A stretch of 64,000 bases of DNA from positions 110,471 to 174,470 of IMG/VR virus record IMGVR_UViG_3300027749_000040; one strand, 5' to 3'. Source of the stretch: a virus. Position 1 is the stretch's first letter. Each line of letters opens with the position of its first letter. The notes beneath the pieces are model-generated. The model saw only the letters and a list, made by a program, of their open reading frames with translations, searched no databases and was not told the DNA's origin. A program made the position numbers and the translations under genes. Below are positions 1 through 8,538 of this stretch, in pieces.

Positions 1-1
1 A

Positions 2-262
2 CCTCATGTCGTTGACACCAAACAATTGAAGTTTGTAAAACAGCTATCAGTCAACACTAAACGCTACAAGCGCAAAGAATATTGGTTTAGTGACAGGTCT
101 AATAATCTAGTGAACATTAATATAGATACTAGTAATCCATTGATTTCATTGATGGATATGACAGTGAATAAAAATGACATTACTATTAAAGGCAAATTTA
201 AAAAATGTTCACGTGATGGTAATGAGTTTATAAAAACTGATAACAAGTTTACATTTGTGTAA
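2..262 (+). CDS. Hypothetical protein, 5' end outside window
   Basis: The reading frame is open from base 2 to a TAA at 260-262, so this is very likely the C-terminal part of a gene that begins upstream. A TTG at 26 could be read as a start, but the frame continues before it without a stop. The visible residues are rich in Lys, Asn and Asp with alternating hydrophobics (NLVNINID, DITIKGKF), suggesting a beta-rich end. I do not recognise a family. Confidence 0.5.
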   Translation, partial: PHVVDTKQLKFVKQLSVNTKRYKRKEYWFSDRSNNLVNINIDTSNPLISLMDMTVNKNDITIKGKFKKCSRDGNEFIKTDNKFTFV

Positions 263-271
263 ATATGATTA

Positions 272-1297
272 ATGGATCAATATCAATTAGTCTCACGCTG
301 GATACAAGGCAAGATACCCGGTAAAATACTACCCTGGCAGATAGACTTAGACACTACTAATATCTGCAATCAAGCCTGCTATTACTGTAACACCGAGCAA
401 TTCAGAAATGATATGCCGGTTTACCAGTCTGTGGAACAATATATTAAATTAATTGACAGACTACACAACTGGCGTAAGTATGACAGTAATGTCATAGGAA
501 CATTAAGTAATGTGATCTTTAGTGGTGGAGGGGAACCCACATTACTTCCTGGATATGAAGATTTATTAGAAGACGTAATTGATAAAGGTTATGTTGCCGC
601 AATGAATACTAACGGCACAAAACTACACAAGATACTGACAATTGATACAGATAAACTAAAGCAAATGGCTTATATAGGTTTAGATATTGACAGCGGGAAT
701 CCTGATACATATGAGTTAATACGCAAAAGCAAAATGTCGGATAGTCCCTTCAATAGAGTCAAAGAGACAGCAAAAGAATTAGGTAGTAAAGGTGTTCCGT
801 TAGATATAAAAGCATTACTCATGCCTGAGAATACAAGCCAATTAGAAATTAACAGTATATTTGAATATGCAAGAGATGTAAAAGCACGTGCAGTCCATTT
901 ACGCCCAATGGTATTGAATGGGCATAGTTTCATTATGAATGATGAAGTCAATACTAGAATAAAAATTGCAAGTGAGTTTTATAAAATCAATGCAGACATA
1001 TCACTTGGGAGATATGACACAAGAACATATACACGATGCCATCAGATGTTTTTGTTTCCTAATTTCTGTGCCGATGGTAACATTTATCTATGCTGTGAGT
1101 ATAAAGGCAGAGAAGATACTAAACTAGGATCTTGGATCGATGATGACTTTAGAGATATATGGTGTAGTGATAAACACAAAGAAATTTACGATAATTTTAT
1201 AACAAGTTTCTGTAAACCATGCAGACCCAATTCAACTAATAATAAAATACAAAATTCTATTAATGATTATAGTCAGGTTATTAAGGGATTTATTTAA
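272..1297 (+). CDS. Radical SAM protein with SPASM-like C-terminus
   Basis: 341 aa. A radical SAM Fe-S motif CNQACYYC (C32, C36, C39; CX3CX2C) is followed by an SGGGEP glycine motif typical of S-adenosylmethionine binding, and by a Cys-rich C-terminal region from about residue 255 (RCHQ, FCADG, LCCEY, CSDK, FCKPC) as in SPASM domains that bind extra Fe-S clusters. Known SPASM enzymes mature peptides or modify small molecules; the substrate here is unknown. It is convergent with, and overlaps by 4 bases, the glycosyltransferase-like gene. A weak late-promoter-like TGTAAATA lies 6 bases before the ATG. Confidence 0.85.
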   Translation: MDQYQLVSRWIQGKIPGKILPWQIDLDTTNICNQACYYCNTEQFRNDMPVYQSVEQYIKLIDRLHNWRKYDSNVIGTLSNVIFSGGGEPTLLPGYEDLLEDVIDKGYVAAMNTNGTKLHKILTIDTDKLKQMAYIGLDIDSGNPDTYELIRKSKMSDSPFNRVKETAKELGSKGVPLDIKALLMPENTSQLEINSIFEYARDVKARAVHLRPMVLNGHSFIMNDEVNTRIKIASEFYKINADISLGRYDTRTYTRCHQMFLFPNFCADGNIYLCCEYKGREDTKLGSWIDDDFRDIWCSDKHKEIYDNFITSFCKPCRPNSTNNKIQNSINDYSQVIKGFI

Positions 1298-2604
1298 ATA
1301 GATTTGTCTTTATCCTGCACAAACGTTGCATAATCTCTTAACCTATGCCAAAAGTTTTTACGCATATTATCAGGATATTGAGAAGTTAGTAAATCATGAT
1401 TATGATTAGTTATAATCATTGATTTATAGAAAAACTGTTTCTTTCTAGTATTATCCCAATTATGTATATCTTTGCAAATTTCTACTATTTTTAATAATCG
1501 TTCAGTTGGATCTTCAATATCATCATATGATTCATCCCAAAAATCACTGAATGTTTTATACCCCATATTTTTTAAATTTTCTAATGTTTTATGTGGTCCT
1601 ACTAAAATAAAGGGGTGTCGATGGACCATTGGTTTAAATATTTTTTCTGTATTAAAAATATCGTTATTTTGAAAATTGGTTTCAGTGACTATACTAATTA
1701 AACTACTTTGATAATACGGATCTATTGCACCATATAAACCAGCCATTTCAGATGCACCGACAAATTCATCTATTTGTAGTGGCAACGTTGCTTGTATAGT
1801 ATCTATATATTCCTCAGTTAATTCAAATTTAGCAATCAAATTACGATCAATTGCTTGTCTCCAAACATGATCATCATATCCTTCCCCTATAGGGAAATTA
1901 GATTTAAGACTCATTGTATAGTAAGTATCCTCTATTAACTTATTAATATGCCATAATATGAATAAGTTAATACGATGCCAACGATGCGCCCTGTTTATGC
2001 ATAAAAATGTTTTTTCTATTTTAGTAAAATCTATATTTTTTGTAAGTATGTCACGGGTAAGATTTTTATGTTCTGCCATTAATCTACTACACAACCATTC
2101 GAAATATTCTAAACAAGATATATTCATCCCTCGTTCAATTTGCTTTTTAAAACAATAATCTTTATAATATTTTTCACCGTTTACATTACCTGTTTGTAAT
2201 ATTACTTTTCTTAAAGGAATATCTTTTGTTTTTAAATATGCATGTATAGTGTCTAAAATATAATCATCTAATATAGATTCATTCCCCAAATTAAGAAATA
2301 AAAATCCATTTCTGCCTCTTATGCCATTAAATGTATGAATAGACATATTAGTTGTAGCTAATAAATCTACTTCCGGATGATTAATCCAATCATCAGGATT
2401 TAACCCAAGTGTAATTGGATATATAAAATAATCCATTTCTTTTAATAATACCGACGGTTTACATTCAAATCCACTAAGCTTATTAAAAAATTCAAATGTA
2501 CCGTTATCTCTGATTAATTCAGATAATGATTGATTAAAATTTTGATTATTAACTAATGGATAGTTGATTGCAAAATAATCAAAGGCTACTGTTATTCTAC
2601 TCAT
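1294..2604 (-). CDS. Glycosyltransferase-like (exostosin/STELLO-like) protein
   Basis: 436 aa. The C-terminal part carries NTEKIFKPMVHRHPFILVG followed by a GYKTF...WDESYD segment. This is the pattern of exostosin/GT10-like transferases and of the large-phage family in which the TEK..P...PF.VG motif lies in the donor-sugar domain. The middle has a basic segment (CINRAHRWHRINLF) compatible with a Rossmann-type lobe. Likely role is sugar modification of DNA, virion or host surface; this is inference from motif resemblance only. It has its own late-type promoter (CATAAATA, 6 bases before the ATG). Confidence 0.55.
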   Translation of the reverse strand: MSRITVAFDYFAINYPLVNNQNFNQSLSELIRDNGTFEFFNKLSGFECKPSVLLKEMDYFIYPITLGLNPDDWINHPEVDLLATTNMSIHTFNGIRGRNGFLFLNLGNESILDDYILDTIHAYLKTKDIPLRKVILQTGNVNGEKYYKDYCFKKQIERGMNISCLEYFEWLCSRLMAEHKNLTRDILTKNIDFTKIEKTFLCINRAHRWHRINLFILWHINKLIEDTYYTMSLKSNFPIGEGYDDHVWRQAIDRNLIAKFELTEEYIDTIQATLPLQIDEFVGASEMAGLYGAIDPYYQSSLISIVTETNFQNNDIFNTEKIFKPMVHRHPFILVGPHKTLENLKNMGYKTFSDFWDESYDDIEDPTERLLKIVEICKDIHNWDNTRKKQFFYKSMIITNHNHDLLTSQYPDNMRKNFWHRLRDYATFVQDKDKSI

Positions 2605-2610
2605 AGATGA

Positions 2611-2618
2611 TATTTATG
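2611..2618 (-). promoter_or_regulatory. Late-type promoter for the glycosyltransferase-like gene
   Basis: Minus-strand CATAAATA, one mismatch to the T4 late consensus TATAAATA, 6 bases (TCATCT) before the ATG at 2604. Predicted transcript is leaderless or nearly so. Confidence 0.6.
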
Positions 2619-2632
2619 AGTGGTGGTCAAGG

Positions 2633-2661
2633 TTGACAATAATTGGACCCTGTGATACAAT
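2633..2661 (+). promoter_or_regulatory. Host sigma-70-type promoter P1
   Basis: TTGACA (2633-2638), 17-base spacer, TACAAT (2656-2661) with an extended -10 TGA. First of four promoters sharing the block TTGACAATAA. It drives the small gene at 2692. Confidence 0.85.
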
Positions 2662-2691
2662 AGATGCTTATTCAGTCAAAAGGAGTTGTTC

Positions 2692-2904
2692 ATGGGTTAC
2701 AAAGTTGTTGCAGACAAATATCAGATGGATCAAATGCGTACCAAATATGGTCCTCGCAACGGTCTTGAAGGTCCGTTCAATTTCTCCGGTCGAGTGTTGT
2801 ATTATGACAACAAAGAAGGTTCCTACTATGATCCTACTACCGACTTCTATGTTGAACAAAGTGAAATGGACCTAATTCATGCTCAATTAATTGCCAAAAT
2901 TTGA
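2692..2904 (+). CDS. Small hypothetical protein
   Basis: 70 aa starting MGYKVVADKYQ. ATG 2692 is chosen over a TTG six bases upstream because AGGAG lies at 2681-2685 with good spacing. The protein is polar, with two aromatic-rich beta-like stretches (GRVLYYDNKE, GSYYDPTTDFYVEQ). No family recognised. It is the first of three consecutive single-gene units with near-identical strong promoters, so it is probably an early, highly transcribed gene. Confidence 0.75.
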   Translation: MGYKVVADKYQMDQMRTKYGPRNGLEGPFNFSGRVLYYDNKEGSYYDPTTDFYVEQSEMDLIHAQLIAKI

Positions 2905-2929
2905 CAATAAATGGGCTTTCTGCTATAAT
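2901..2929 (+). promoter_or_regulatory. Host sigma-70-type promoter P2
   Basis: TTGACA (2901-2906), 17 bases, TATAAT (2924-2929), extended -10 TGC: a near-perfect consensus promoter. It overlaps the stop codon of the preceding gene and serves the gene at 2963. Confidence 0.9.
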
Positions 2930-2962
2930 AGAATCTTAGACAGTAAAGAAAAGGATTACGAC

Positions 2963-3337
2963 ATGACTACAGAATTCAAATCTTGGGATGAGTTGACAGT
3001 GTTGGAACAGGCTCATGCTACATATTGGGACATGTACAAGGATGCTTACGGAGTTCGTCCCCGTGGTATCGATACCTCAACTTGGACTCTTGCAGAGTTT
3101 GAAGCTGAGTTTGTAGTCCTCGGTCAAGCTATTGAAGCTGAAGAAAAGGTCCGCAAAGAGGCACAAGCCCGCGCTATTGTGGAGTTTGAAAGCCGTGTTA
3201 CAAATCTCATGCACAACGGTACTAGCCGTGAGCGTGTTATTGCATGGTTGATGGATGCTGAAAGTGCTAACGGAGATTTTGAGTACTTTTGTTATACACA
3301 GGGCTTGCCCTATCAATATTTTCGCAAGGTAGCATAA
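2963..3337 (+). CDS. Conserved phage hypothetical protein
   Basis: 124 aa from ATG 2963, with AAAAGGA upstream (2949-2955). An in-frame TTG at 2891 would place the promoter inside the gene and is rejected. The sequence is mostly helical, with WDELTVLEQAHATYWDMYKD at the N-terminus, RPRGIDTS..WT and a C-terminal YFCYTQGLPYQYFRK. This resembles a family of short proteins common in phages and proteobacteria with no known role. Single-gene unit behind promoter P2. Confidence 0.85.
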   Translation: MTTEFKSWDELTVLEQAHATYWDMYKDAYGVRPRGIDTSTWTLAEFEAEFVVLGQAIEAEEKVRKEAQARAIVEFESRVTNLMHNGTSRERVIAWLMDAESANGDFEYFCYTQGLPYQYFRKVA

Positions 3338-3338
3338 T

Positions 3339-3367
3339 TTGACAATAAATGGGTATTGTGCTATAAT
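3339..3367 (+). promoter_or_regulatory. Host sigma-70-type promoter P3
   Basis: TTGACA (3339-3344), 17 bases, TATAAT (3362-3367), extended -10 TGC. Nearly identical to P2 across the spacer and into the leader. Drives the AAA ATPase gene. Confidence 0.9.
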
Positions 3368-3398
3368 AGAGTCTTATTCAGTCAAGTAAAGGAAACAA

Positions 3399-4403
3399 AT
3401 GACAAGCATCGTTCGCATTACTAGTGGTTCTTATCGCAATGAAACAATCAAAGGTGAAGTTTTCACACTGGTTAAAGGTTATCAACTTGGAAATAAAGGT
3501 GGTTTTGTGACAGTAAAAAATGAAGGTCAGTTCCCAGGGCGCGGCCCTCAGGTTCGTGTAAACGTTGACAATCAATCAATGATTGAATTTGTGTCAGGTC
3601 GTGATAGTGTCAAAGCAGAGACACCTAAAGAAACTGAAACAGAAGCAATGGACCGTATTGCATCACGTTTTGCAGTGCTTGATGAAATGTCTAAGGCATG
3701 TATCAGTGGTGAAATTCGTGCTATGATTGTGACAGGTCCTGCAGGTATTGGTAAGTCACACGGTGTGAACATTCAAATGGAAAAAGCAAGTATGTTTGAC
3801 AGACTTGCTAGCAAAAAGGTTCGCTTTGAAGTTGTCAAAGGTGCAATGTCAGGTATTGGCTTGTTTGCTAAGTTGTACAAATTTAGTGATGCTAAAAATG
3901 TATTGGTATTTGATGATTGTGATATCTGGGAAGATCAGGATGCATTGAACGTACTAAAAGGTGCATTGGATTCAGGCAAGACACGTAGAATTTCGTGGAA
4001 CAAAGATTCACGTATTTTGCGTGAAGAAGGTATCCCTAATAGTTTCAACTTCAACGGTTCTGTAATTTTCATTACAAACAAATCGTTTGATGCAAAGAAA
4101 GCCGGCAAAATGCAACCTCACTTGGATGCATTGCAAAGTCGTTGTCACTTTTTGGACCTGACAGTTGACAGTGAGCGTGACAAAATGTTGCGTATCAAGC
4201 AAGTGCATCGGGATGCTGATGGTGGTTTGTTTGCTGAATATGATTTCACGCAAGAACAGACAGACGAAATTATGTCGTTCATCTGGGACAATCACAATAA
4301 ATTGCGTGAAGTGTCCTTGCGTATGTGTTTGAAAGTTGCAGACTTGGTTAAGATTAGTGCTAACTGGCGCGAACTTGCTAAAGCAACTTGTATGAAAGGT
4401 TAA
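3399..4403 (+). CDS. AAA-family ATPase
   Basis: 334 aa; ATG 3399 with AAAGGAA upstream. The N-terminal ~65 residues look like a small beta barrel (KOW/SH3-like: GSYRNETIKGEVFTL, GGFVTVKNEG). An AAA domain follows with Walker A GPAGIGKSHG, Walker B VLVFDDCD, a sensor-1-like VIFITNKS and a likely arginine finger in LQSRCHFLDL. The role is unknown; such ATPases could remodel nucleoprotein or act in early host takeover. It has its own promoter upstream and a strong terminator downstream, so it is an independent early unit. Confidence 0.85.
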   Translation: MTSIVRITSGSYRNETIKGEVFTLVKGYQLGNKGGFVTVKNEGQFPGRGPQVRVNVDNQSMIEFVSGRDSVKAETPKETETEAMDRIASRFAVLDEMSKACISGEIRAMIVTGPAGIGKSHGVNIQMEKASMFDRLASKKVRFEVVKGAMSGIGLFAKLYKFSDAKNVLVFDDCDIWEDQDALNVLKGALDSGKTRRISWNKDSRILREEGIPNSFNFNGSVIFITNKSFDAKKAGKMQPHLDALQSRCHFLDLTVDSERDKMLRIKQVHRDADGGLFAEYDFTQEQTDEIMSFIWDNHNKLREVSLRMCLKVADLVKISANWRELAKATCMKG

Positions 4404-4474
4404 CCCCTGCAGTGTGCGTAGAGGCAGTGTCAATAAGCCCTCTTCGATAAGTTTTTTCATAGGCTCTTTCTTTC

Positions 4475-4499
4475 GGGGAACTTAGGTTCCCCTTTTTTT
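4475..4499 (+). terminator. Rho-independent terminator after the AAA ATPase
   Basis: GGGGAAC (4475-4481), loop TTAG, GTTCCCC (4486-4492), then seven T. It closes the 2.6-4.4 kb early units. Confidence 0.9.
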
Positions 4500-4509
4500 G
4501 CCTATTAAT

Positions 4510-4538
4510 TTGCTTTTTGTCTAGTGTCCTGTTATACT
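4510..4538 (+). promoter_or_regulatory. Host sigma-70-type promoter with leaderless geometry (gene 4544)
   Basis: TTGCTT (4510-4515), 17 bases, TATACT (4533-4538) with extended -10 TGT. The -10 ends 5 bases before the ATG at 4544, so the predicted transcription start falls at the start codon. Confidence 0.7.
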
Positions 4539-4543
4539 TAAAG

Positions 4544-5551
4544 ATGGACTTTAAAACACTACACGAGGTTGCCACTTGGATGCTTAGTAATATTCGATTG
4601 AGTAGATATGATGACCAGTTTGTAAATAATCTTACCCTTTATATTACTCAACACAATCGGATTACTAGTAATCAGGACCTTTTGTTCAGGAAGGTGGCAC
4701 GTAAATATAAACGACAATTCTCTCAATTAAAAATTGAAGTAGAAGAAATATTAAACCGAGCCTGGGATGTTCCTTTAGTAGAAAGTATTGCTGAATATAC
4801 CGGAGCTACAATCAAAATAGAGAATGACAAACTAATTCTACGTTCTCCCTTTAACAGAAACTTTTTAACAGCACTTAAAAAGAATCCTATATACACACTG
4901 CAATGGATTAAAGATAAACGGCAATATGAAGCAGAGTATAGTCACACTAATTTAAAAGAGTTATTGTATCTAACTGCGGATCATTATCCTATATTGAGTT
5001 ACTGCGAAACAGTTGCTCAAATTGTAGATAGTCTTAGCACATATGAGAATATTAAATACTGGGTTCCTACTTTAGTTTATAAGGGGCATTACTATATTGC
5101 CGCAATGAACGAGCATTTATATGGGGCAATCAAAGACATTCTCATAACAGATGATTTAAAAACAATAGCAACATTAGTTAAATATGGAGTTATGATCGAC
5201 CAATCAGTTAAGGATCATTTTTCAAAAACAGAAAACCCTGTTAAAATAATGCTTGCTATGAATTTTCAAATGGAAATAGAAATGAAAGATGCTTTAATAA
5301 CCATTAAATGGTTAGAAGAATTTGGATGTGATGCTATCAGTGAACCCAAATCATTTGTAACTAATTCTAAATTAGATATACATAATACCTCTATTAAATT
5401 TTGTAAGAATCCTAAAGACTTGAAAGATTATAATAATCCTGTTATAGTGTATCAACGAGGTCACTTTTCATTAGTAAATGAAAAGCCAATGAAATTGTTT
5501 AAAGTAATTAAATTTGTAAACTCGGAACCAATAGATTTAGGGCCTAAATGA
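4544..5551 (+). CDS. Conserved protein upstream of UvsW, unknown function
   Basis: 335 aa from ATG 4544; an in-frame start at 4517 lies inside the promoter and is rejected. Mostly helical, with repeated hydrophobic/charged blocks and no cofactor motif I can recognise. It overlaps the UvsW ATG by 4 bases (ATGA), so the two are translationally coupled and may work together in recombination or replication restart; this is inference from position only. Base composition is more AT-rich than UvsW. Confidence 0.75.
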   Translation: MDFKTLHEVATWMLSNIRLSRYDDQFVNNLTLYITQHNRITSNQDLLFRKVARKYKRQFSQLKIEVEEILNRAWDVPLVESIAEYTGATIKIENDKLILRSPFNRNFLTALKKNPIYTLQWIKDKRQYEAEYSHTNLKELLYLTADHYPILSYCETVAQIVDSLSTYENIKYWVPTLVYKGHYYIAAMNEHLYGAIKDILITDDLKTIATLVKYGVMIDQSVKDHFSKTENPVKIMLAMNFQMEIEMKDALITIKWLEEFGCDAISEPKSFVTNSKLDIHNTSIKFCKNPKDLKDYNNPVIVYQRGHFSLVNEKPMKLFKVIKFVNSEPIDLGPK

Positions 5552-7026
5552 AAGAATGTAAATTAATAATAAAAGATGAAGTCAATGTAAAGATTGAAGG
5601 TCTTGAACTTGGTGATCGCAAAACACTAATGAAGATGTTTGAGTTTGAAGTTCCGGGCGCAAGGTATCTTCCTGCAGTAAGGTTGGGTAGATGGAATGGC
5701 AAAAGCAGTTACTTTGCCTTAGGTGGTAGCACATATATTAACTTGCTCCCAGAAATTCTTCCATTACTTGACCAAGCAGGTTATGATATTGAACTAGAAG
5801 ATTCTAGAGACTATCAAACAGTATTCAGTTTCACTGAAGTGTCCGAGGCTACATTCAAACATAAGAACTGGCCTAAGGGTCATCCAATGGAGGGTCAGCC
5901 TGTTATATTGCGTGACTATCAGATTGAGATTATCAACAACTATTTAAAAAACCTACAATCATTGCAAGAGATTGCAACTGGTGCAGGTAAGACACTAATC
6001 ACAGCCGCACTATCAAATTGTATAGAACAATATGGCCGTAGTATTGTTATTGTTCCCAATACAAGTCTTGTTACTCAGACTGAGAAAGACTACATCAACT
6101 TAGGTCTAGATGTAGGTGTATATTACGGTGGACGAAAAGAGTACGACAAAACACATACAATTTGCACATGGCAAAGTCTAGGTAACATGTTGAAGAACAC
6201 TAAAGCAGGTGAAGCGGAAGTGCCATTTCAAGACTTTATTGAAGGTGTTGTATGTGTTATTGTTGATGAAGTACACCAAGCTAAAGCTGATGTTCTTAAA
6301 TCATTATTGACAGGTGTGATGAGTCAGATTCCAATTCGTTGGGGATTGACTGGAACTATCCCTAAAGCTAAACATGAATCAATGTCATTGACTGTAAGCT
6401 TGGGTCCAGTTATCAATCAATTGGCAGCAAGTACATTACAAGAGATGGGTGTGTTATCACAATGTCATGTGAACATTGTTCAGCTACAAGATGGTATGGA
6501 ATTTACAAACTATCAGAGCGAACTTAAATTCTTAACCAGTGACGATAAACGAATGCAAAAAATTGCTGAATTGTCCAGTGTTGTTAAGAATAGCGGTAAC
6601 ACACTTATACTAGTTGACAGGATCGAAGCAGGACAACTATTACATTTGAAATTAGAAGAACTAGGTGTATCGGAAGATAACGTAGTGTTTGTATCAGGCG
6701 GTACTAAAGGCACAACAAGAACCGAGCACTACGATGACATTGCTACTGCTACTAACAAGATTATCATTGCTACATATGGTGTTGCCGCAGTTGGTATCAA
6801 CATTCCTCGTATCTTTAATGTTATGCTATTAGAACCGGGTAAGAGTTTCGTTCGTGTTATTCAAAGTATCGGTCGTGGTATTCGTAAAGCAGAAGACAAA
6901 GACTTTGTACAGATTTGGGATATTACTAGTTCATGTAAATTTGCTAAAAGGCATTTGACTCAGCGTAAAGCATTTTATAAAGAGGCTTCATACCCGTTTG
7001 ATGTTGAAAAATTGAAATATAAATGA
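5548..7026 (+). CDS. uvsW: UvsW-like DNA/RNA helicase
   Basis: 492 aa, close to T4 UvsW (503 aa). Superfamily 2 motifs in order: Q-like RDYQ, motif I ATGAGKTL, motif II DEVHQA, motif III GLTGT, motif V-like ATYGVAAVGINIP, motif VI QSIGRGIRK. The N-terminal ~100 residues form the small basic domain seen in UvsW (RLGRWNGKSSYF). T4 UvsW unwinds R-loops and remodels recombination intermediates, moving replication from origin- to recombination-dependent starts. Confidence 0.92.
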   Translation: MKECKLIIKDEVNVKIEGLELGDRKTLMKMFEFEVPGARYLPAVRLGRWNGKSSYFALGGSTYINLLPEILPLLDQAGYDIELEDSRDYQTVFSFTEVSEATFKHKNWPKGHPMEGQPVILRDYQIEIINNYLKNLQSLQEIATGAGKTLITAALSNCIEQYGRSIVIVPNTSLVTQTEKDYINLGLDVGVYYGGRKEYDKTHTICTWQSLGNMLKNTKAGEAEVPFQDFIEGVVCVIVDEVHQAKADVLKSLLTGVMSQIPIRWGLTGTIPKAKHESMSLTVSLGPVINQLAASTLQEMGVLSQCHVNIVQLQDGMEFTNYQSELKFLTSDDKRMQKIAELSSVVKNSGNTLILVDRIEAGQLLHLKLEELGVSEDNVVFVSGGTKGTTRTEHYDDIATATNKIIIATYGVAAVGINIPRIFNVMLLEPGKSFVRVIQSIGRGIRKAEDKDFVQIWDITSSCKFAKRHLTQRKAFYKEASYPFDVEKLKYK

Positions 7027-7032
7027 TACAAT
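7004..7032 (+). promoter_or_regulatory. Host sigma-70-type promoter with leaderless geometry (gene 7039)
   Basis: TTGAAA (7004-7009), 17 bases, TACAAT (7027-7032), extended -10 TGA. The -10 ends 6 bases before ATG 7039. It lies inside the end of uvsW. Confidence 0.7.
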
Positions 7033-7038
7033 AACAAA

Positions 7039-7539
7039 ATGCGTATATTAACACTAGACAACGAATTCTATAACTTAGAAACACTCCCCGAAGAAATTGA
7101 TGACTTGAGGTTTGCTATCTTAGACAATAGCAATCCAAGCAATGTAGATTATCATTACATCCCATTAATCTTTTTAGAAAGTTTCAATAGCCCTGCACTT
7201 GTATTAAAAATAGGTAACAGTACAATTAAGATGCCTATTGATTGGCAAATATTAATTGGAGAACAAGAACACGGTGACTTAGAAACATTACCATTAACAA
7301 GTATCAATGACAGGGGATTCAATTCATTTGAGTTCAATCCATTGACTAGCTTTAGTCCCACATTCTTGCCTATTGAGATTGTAGACATTTATCATGATGT
7401 AACATGGTATGCCCCTCGATTAAAGAACGGTCAATTCTTGTGTGTACCATTAGAAGATGGTCCTAAACCTAGATGTGTTTATTTTGTAAAAGAAATTAGT
7501 CGTAATTGTGAAATTGTAGATTATAGTCAGGCGTTTTAA
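7039..7539 (+). CDS. Conserved hypothetical phage protein
   Basis: 166 aa. Contains DLETLPLTSINDRGF and a C-terminal WYAPRLKNGQFLCVPLEDG segment, a pattern I associate with an uncharacterised family in T4-like aquatic phages. Beta-rich, no catalytic motif. First gene of a tightly packed run (7039 to 13059) with mostly 1-4 base overlaps, driven at least in part by the promoter at 7004. Confidence 0.75.
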   Translation: MRILTLDNEFYNLETLPEEIDDLRFAILDNSNPSNVDYHYIPLIFLESFNSPALVLKIGNSTIKMPIDWQILIGEQEHGDLETLPLTSINDRGFNSFEFNPLTSFSPTFLPIEIVDIYHDVTWYAPRLKNGQFLCVPLEDGPKPRCVYFVKEISRNCEIVDYSQAF

Positions 7540-7540
7540 T

Positions 7541-7936
7541 ATGTTAGATTGTTTAATTTTAGGCGATAGTATCGCGGTTGGTATAGCACAATATCGCCCT
7601 GAATGTCAAGTCATTGCTAAGGTAGGCATCAATAGTAAAAATTGGGTGAATAAAAACATCACCAAAGAATTGTCAGCAGACACAGTAATCATTAGTTTAG
7701 GTAGTAACGATTATAAAAAGATAAACACATTAAAAGAATTGTTTACAGTTCGTCAAGTGGTTAGTGCTAAACGTGTATACTGGATTGTCCCTGCTATTAA
7801 ACCTGAGATACAAGAAATGGTTGACATTGTAGCAGACAAATTTGAGGATAAAGTTATACACATTAACAAAGTATCCAGCGACGGAGTACATCCAACAACT
7901 GCTGAATACAAAAGAATGGCCGGGGCAACAAAGTGA
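7541..7936 (+). CDS. Small SGNH/GDSL-like hydrolase
   Basis: 131 aa. Begins DCLILGDSIAVG (block I GDS, nucleophile Ser), then SLGSNDY (block III G.ND) and SSDGVHPT (block V D..H). The catalytic Ser-Asp-His set of the SGNH superfamily is therefore present in a very short version. SGNH enzymes cleave esters on lipids or polysaccharides, or deacetylate sugars. It sits among replication genes, so the substrate is unclear. First of three SGNH-like proteins in the window. Confidence 0.75.
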   Translation: MLDCLILGDSIAVGIAQYRPECQVIAKVGINSKNWVNKNITKELSADTVIISLGSNDYKKINTLKELFTVRQVVSAKRVYWIVPAIKPEIQEMVDIVADKFEDKVIHINKVSSDGVHPTTAEYKRMAGATK

Positions 7937-8538
7937 TGGCAACTAAAAAAGCTAAAGCAACTATCCCTGCAGATGAAAAACTAGAGAACCAAGACTTTCC
8001 GTTGTTTGATGCACTATTAGCACTAGACAAAAAAGACTATGGTTACTATGACAGACTTTCAGAAGCACAACAAAAGAAGTTTGTACCCTTCATGCTTATC
8101 AAGTATCTAAGTTATATCAAGGGTTCAGGTGAGATTGCAGGATATTATTTGCGTAGTACAGATTATCATGCAAATAAATATTTCTTCAATGAAAATATAA
8201 TGAAGAATCCTAAACTACAATGGTTAATGTTATGTGCAGCCAGCCCGGGATTAGGAAAACATTTCCATCCCTGGATGCCTCAAATCAAAGAGAAGGTTAG
8301 TAGTCTAAAAGAAAATGCTGTATTGAAAGATGTGAAAGACTATTACACTAAGGTCTATCCCAAAGCAGACGGTGGTACAATCACAGAGATATCAAAAGTA
8401 TTTGTAGTAGAACAAAAGAAGAAGGTACATCTGGCAAGTGTATATCCAGACATGAAAATAGCAGACATTGAAGTGTTAAGTCAAACGGTAACAGATGAAG
8501 AAATTGAACAGTATGAAAGAGATAGAGGCAATCGGTAA
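7936..8538 (+). CDS. 62: Probable clamp-loader small subunit (gp62-like)
   Basis: 200 aa from ATG 7936 (TGATG overlap with the previous stop); T4 gp62 is 187 aa. The helical core (FPLFDALLALDKKDYGYYD, KKFVPFMLIKYLSYI, YYLRSTDYHANKYFF, LQWLMLCA) resembles gp62 of aquatic T4-like phages. In T4, gp62 joins four gp44 subunits to load the gp45 sliding clamp. The gp44-like partner is 50 kb away at 58348, whereas in T4 the two genes are adjacent. The call rests on remembered pattern, not an alignment. Confidence 0.55.
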   Translation: MATKKAKATIPADEKLENQDFPLFDALLALDKKDYGYYDRLSEAQQKKFVPFMLIKYLSYIKGSGEIAGYYLRSTDYHANKYFFNENIMKNPKLQWLMLCAASPGLGKHFHPWMPQIKEKVSSLKENAVLKDVKDYYTKVYPKADGGTITEISKVFVVEQKKKVHLASVYPDMKIADIEVLSQTVTDEEIEQYERDRGNR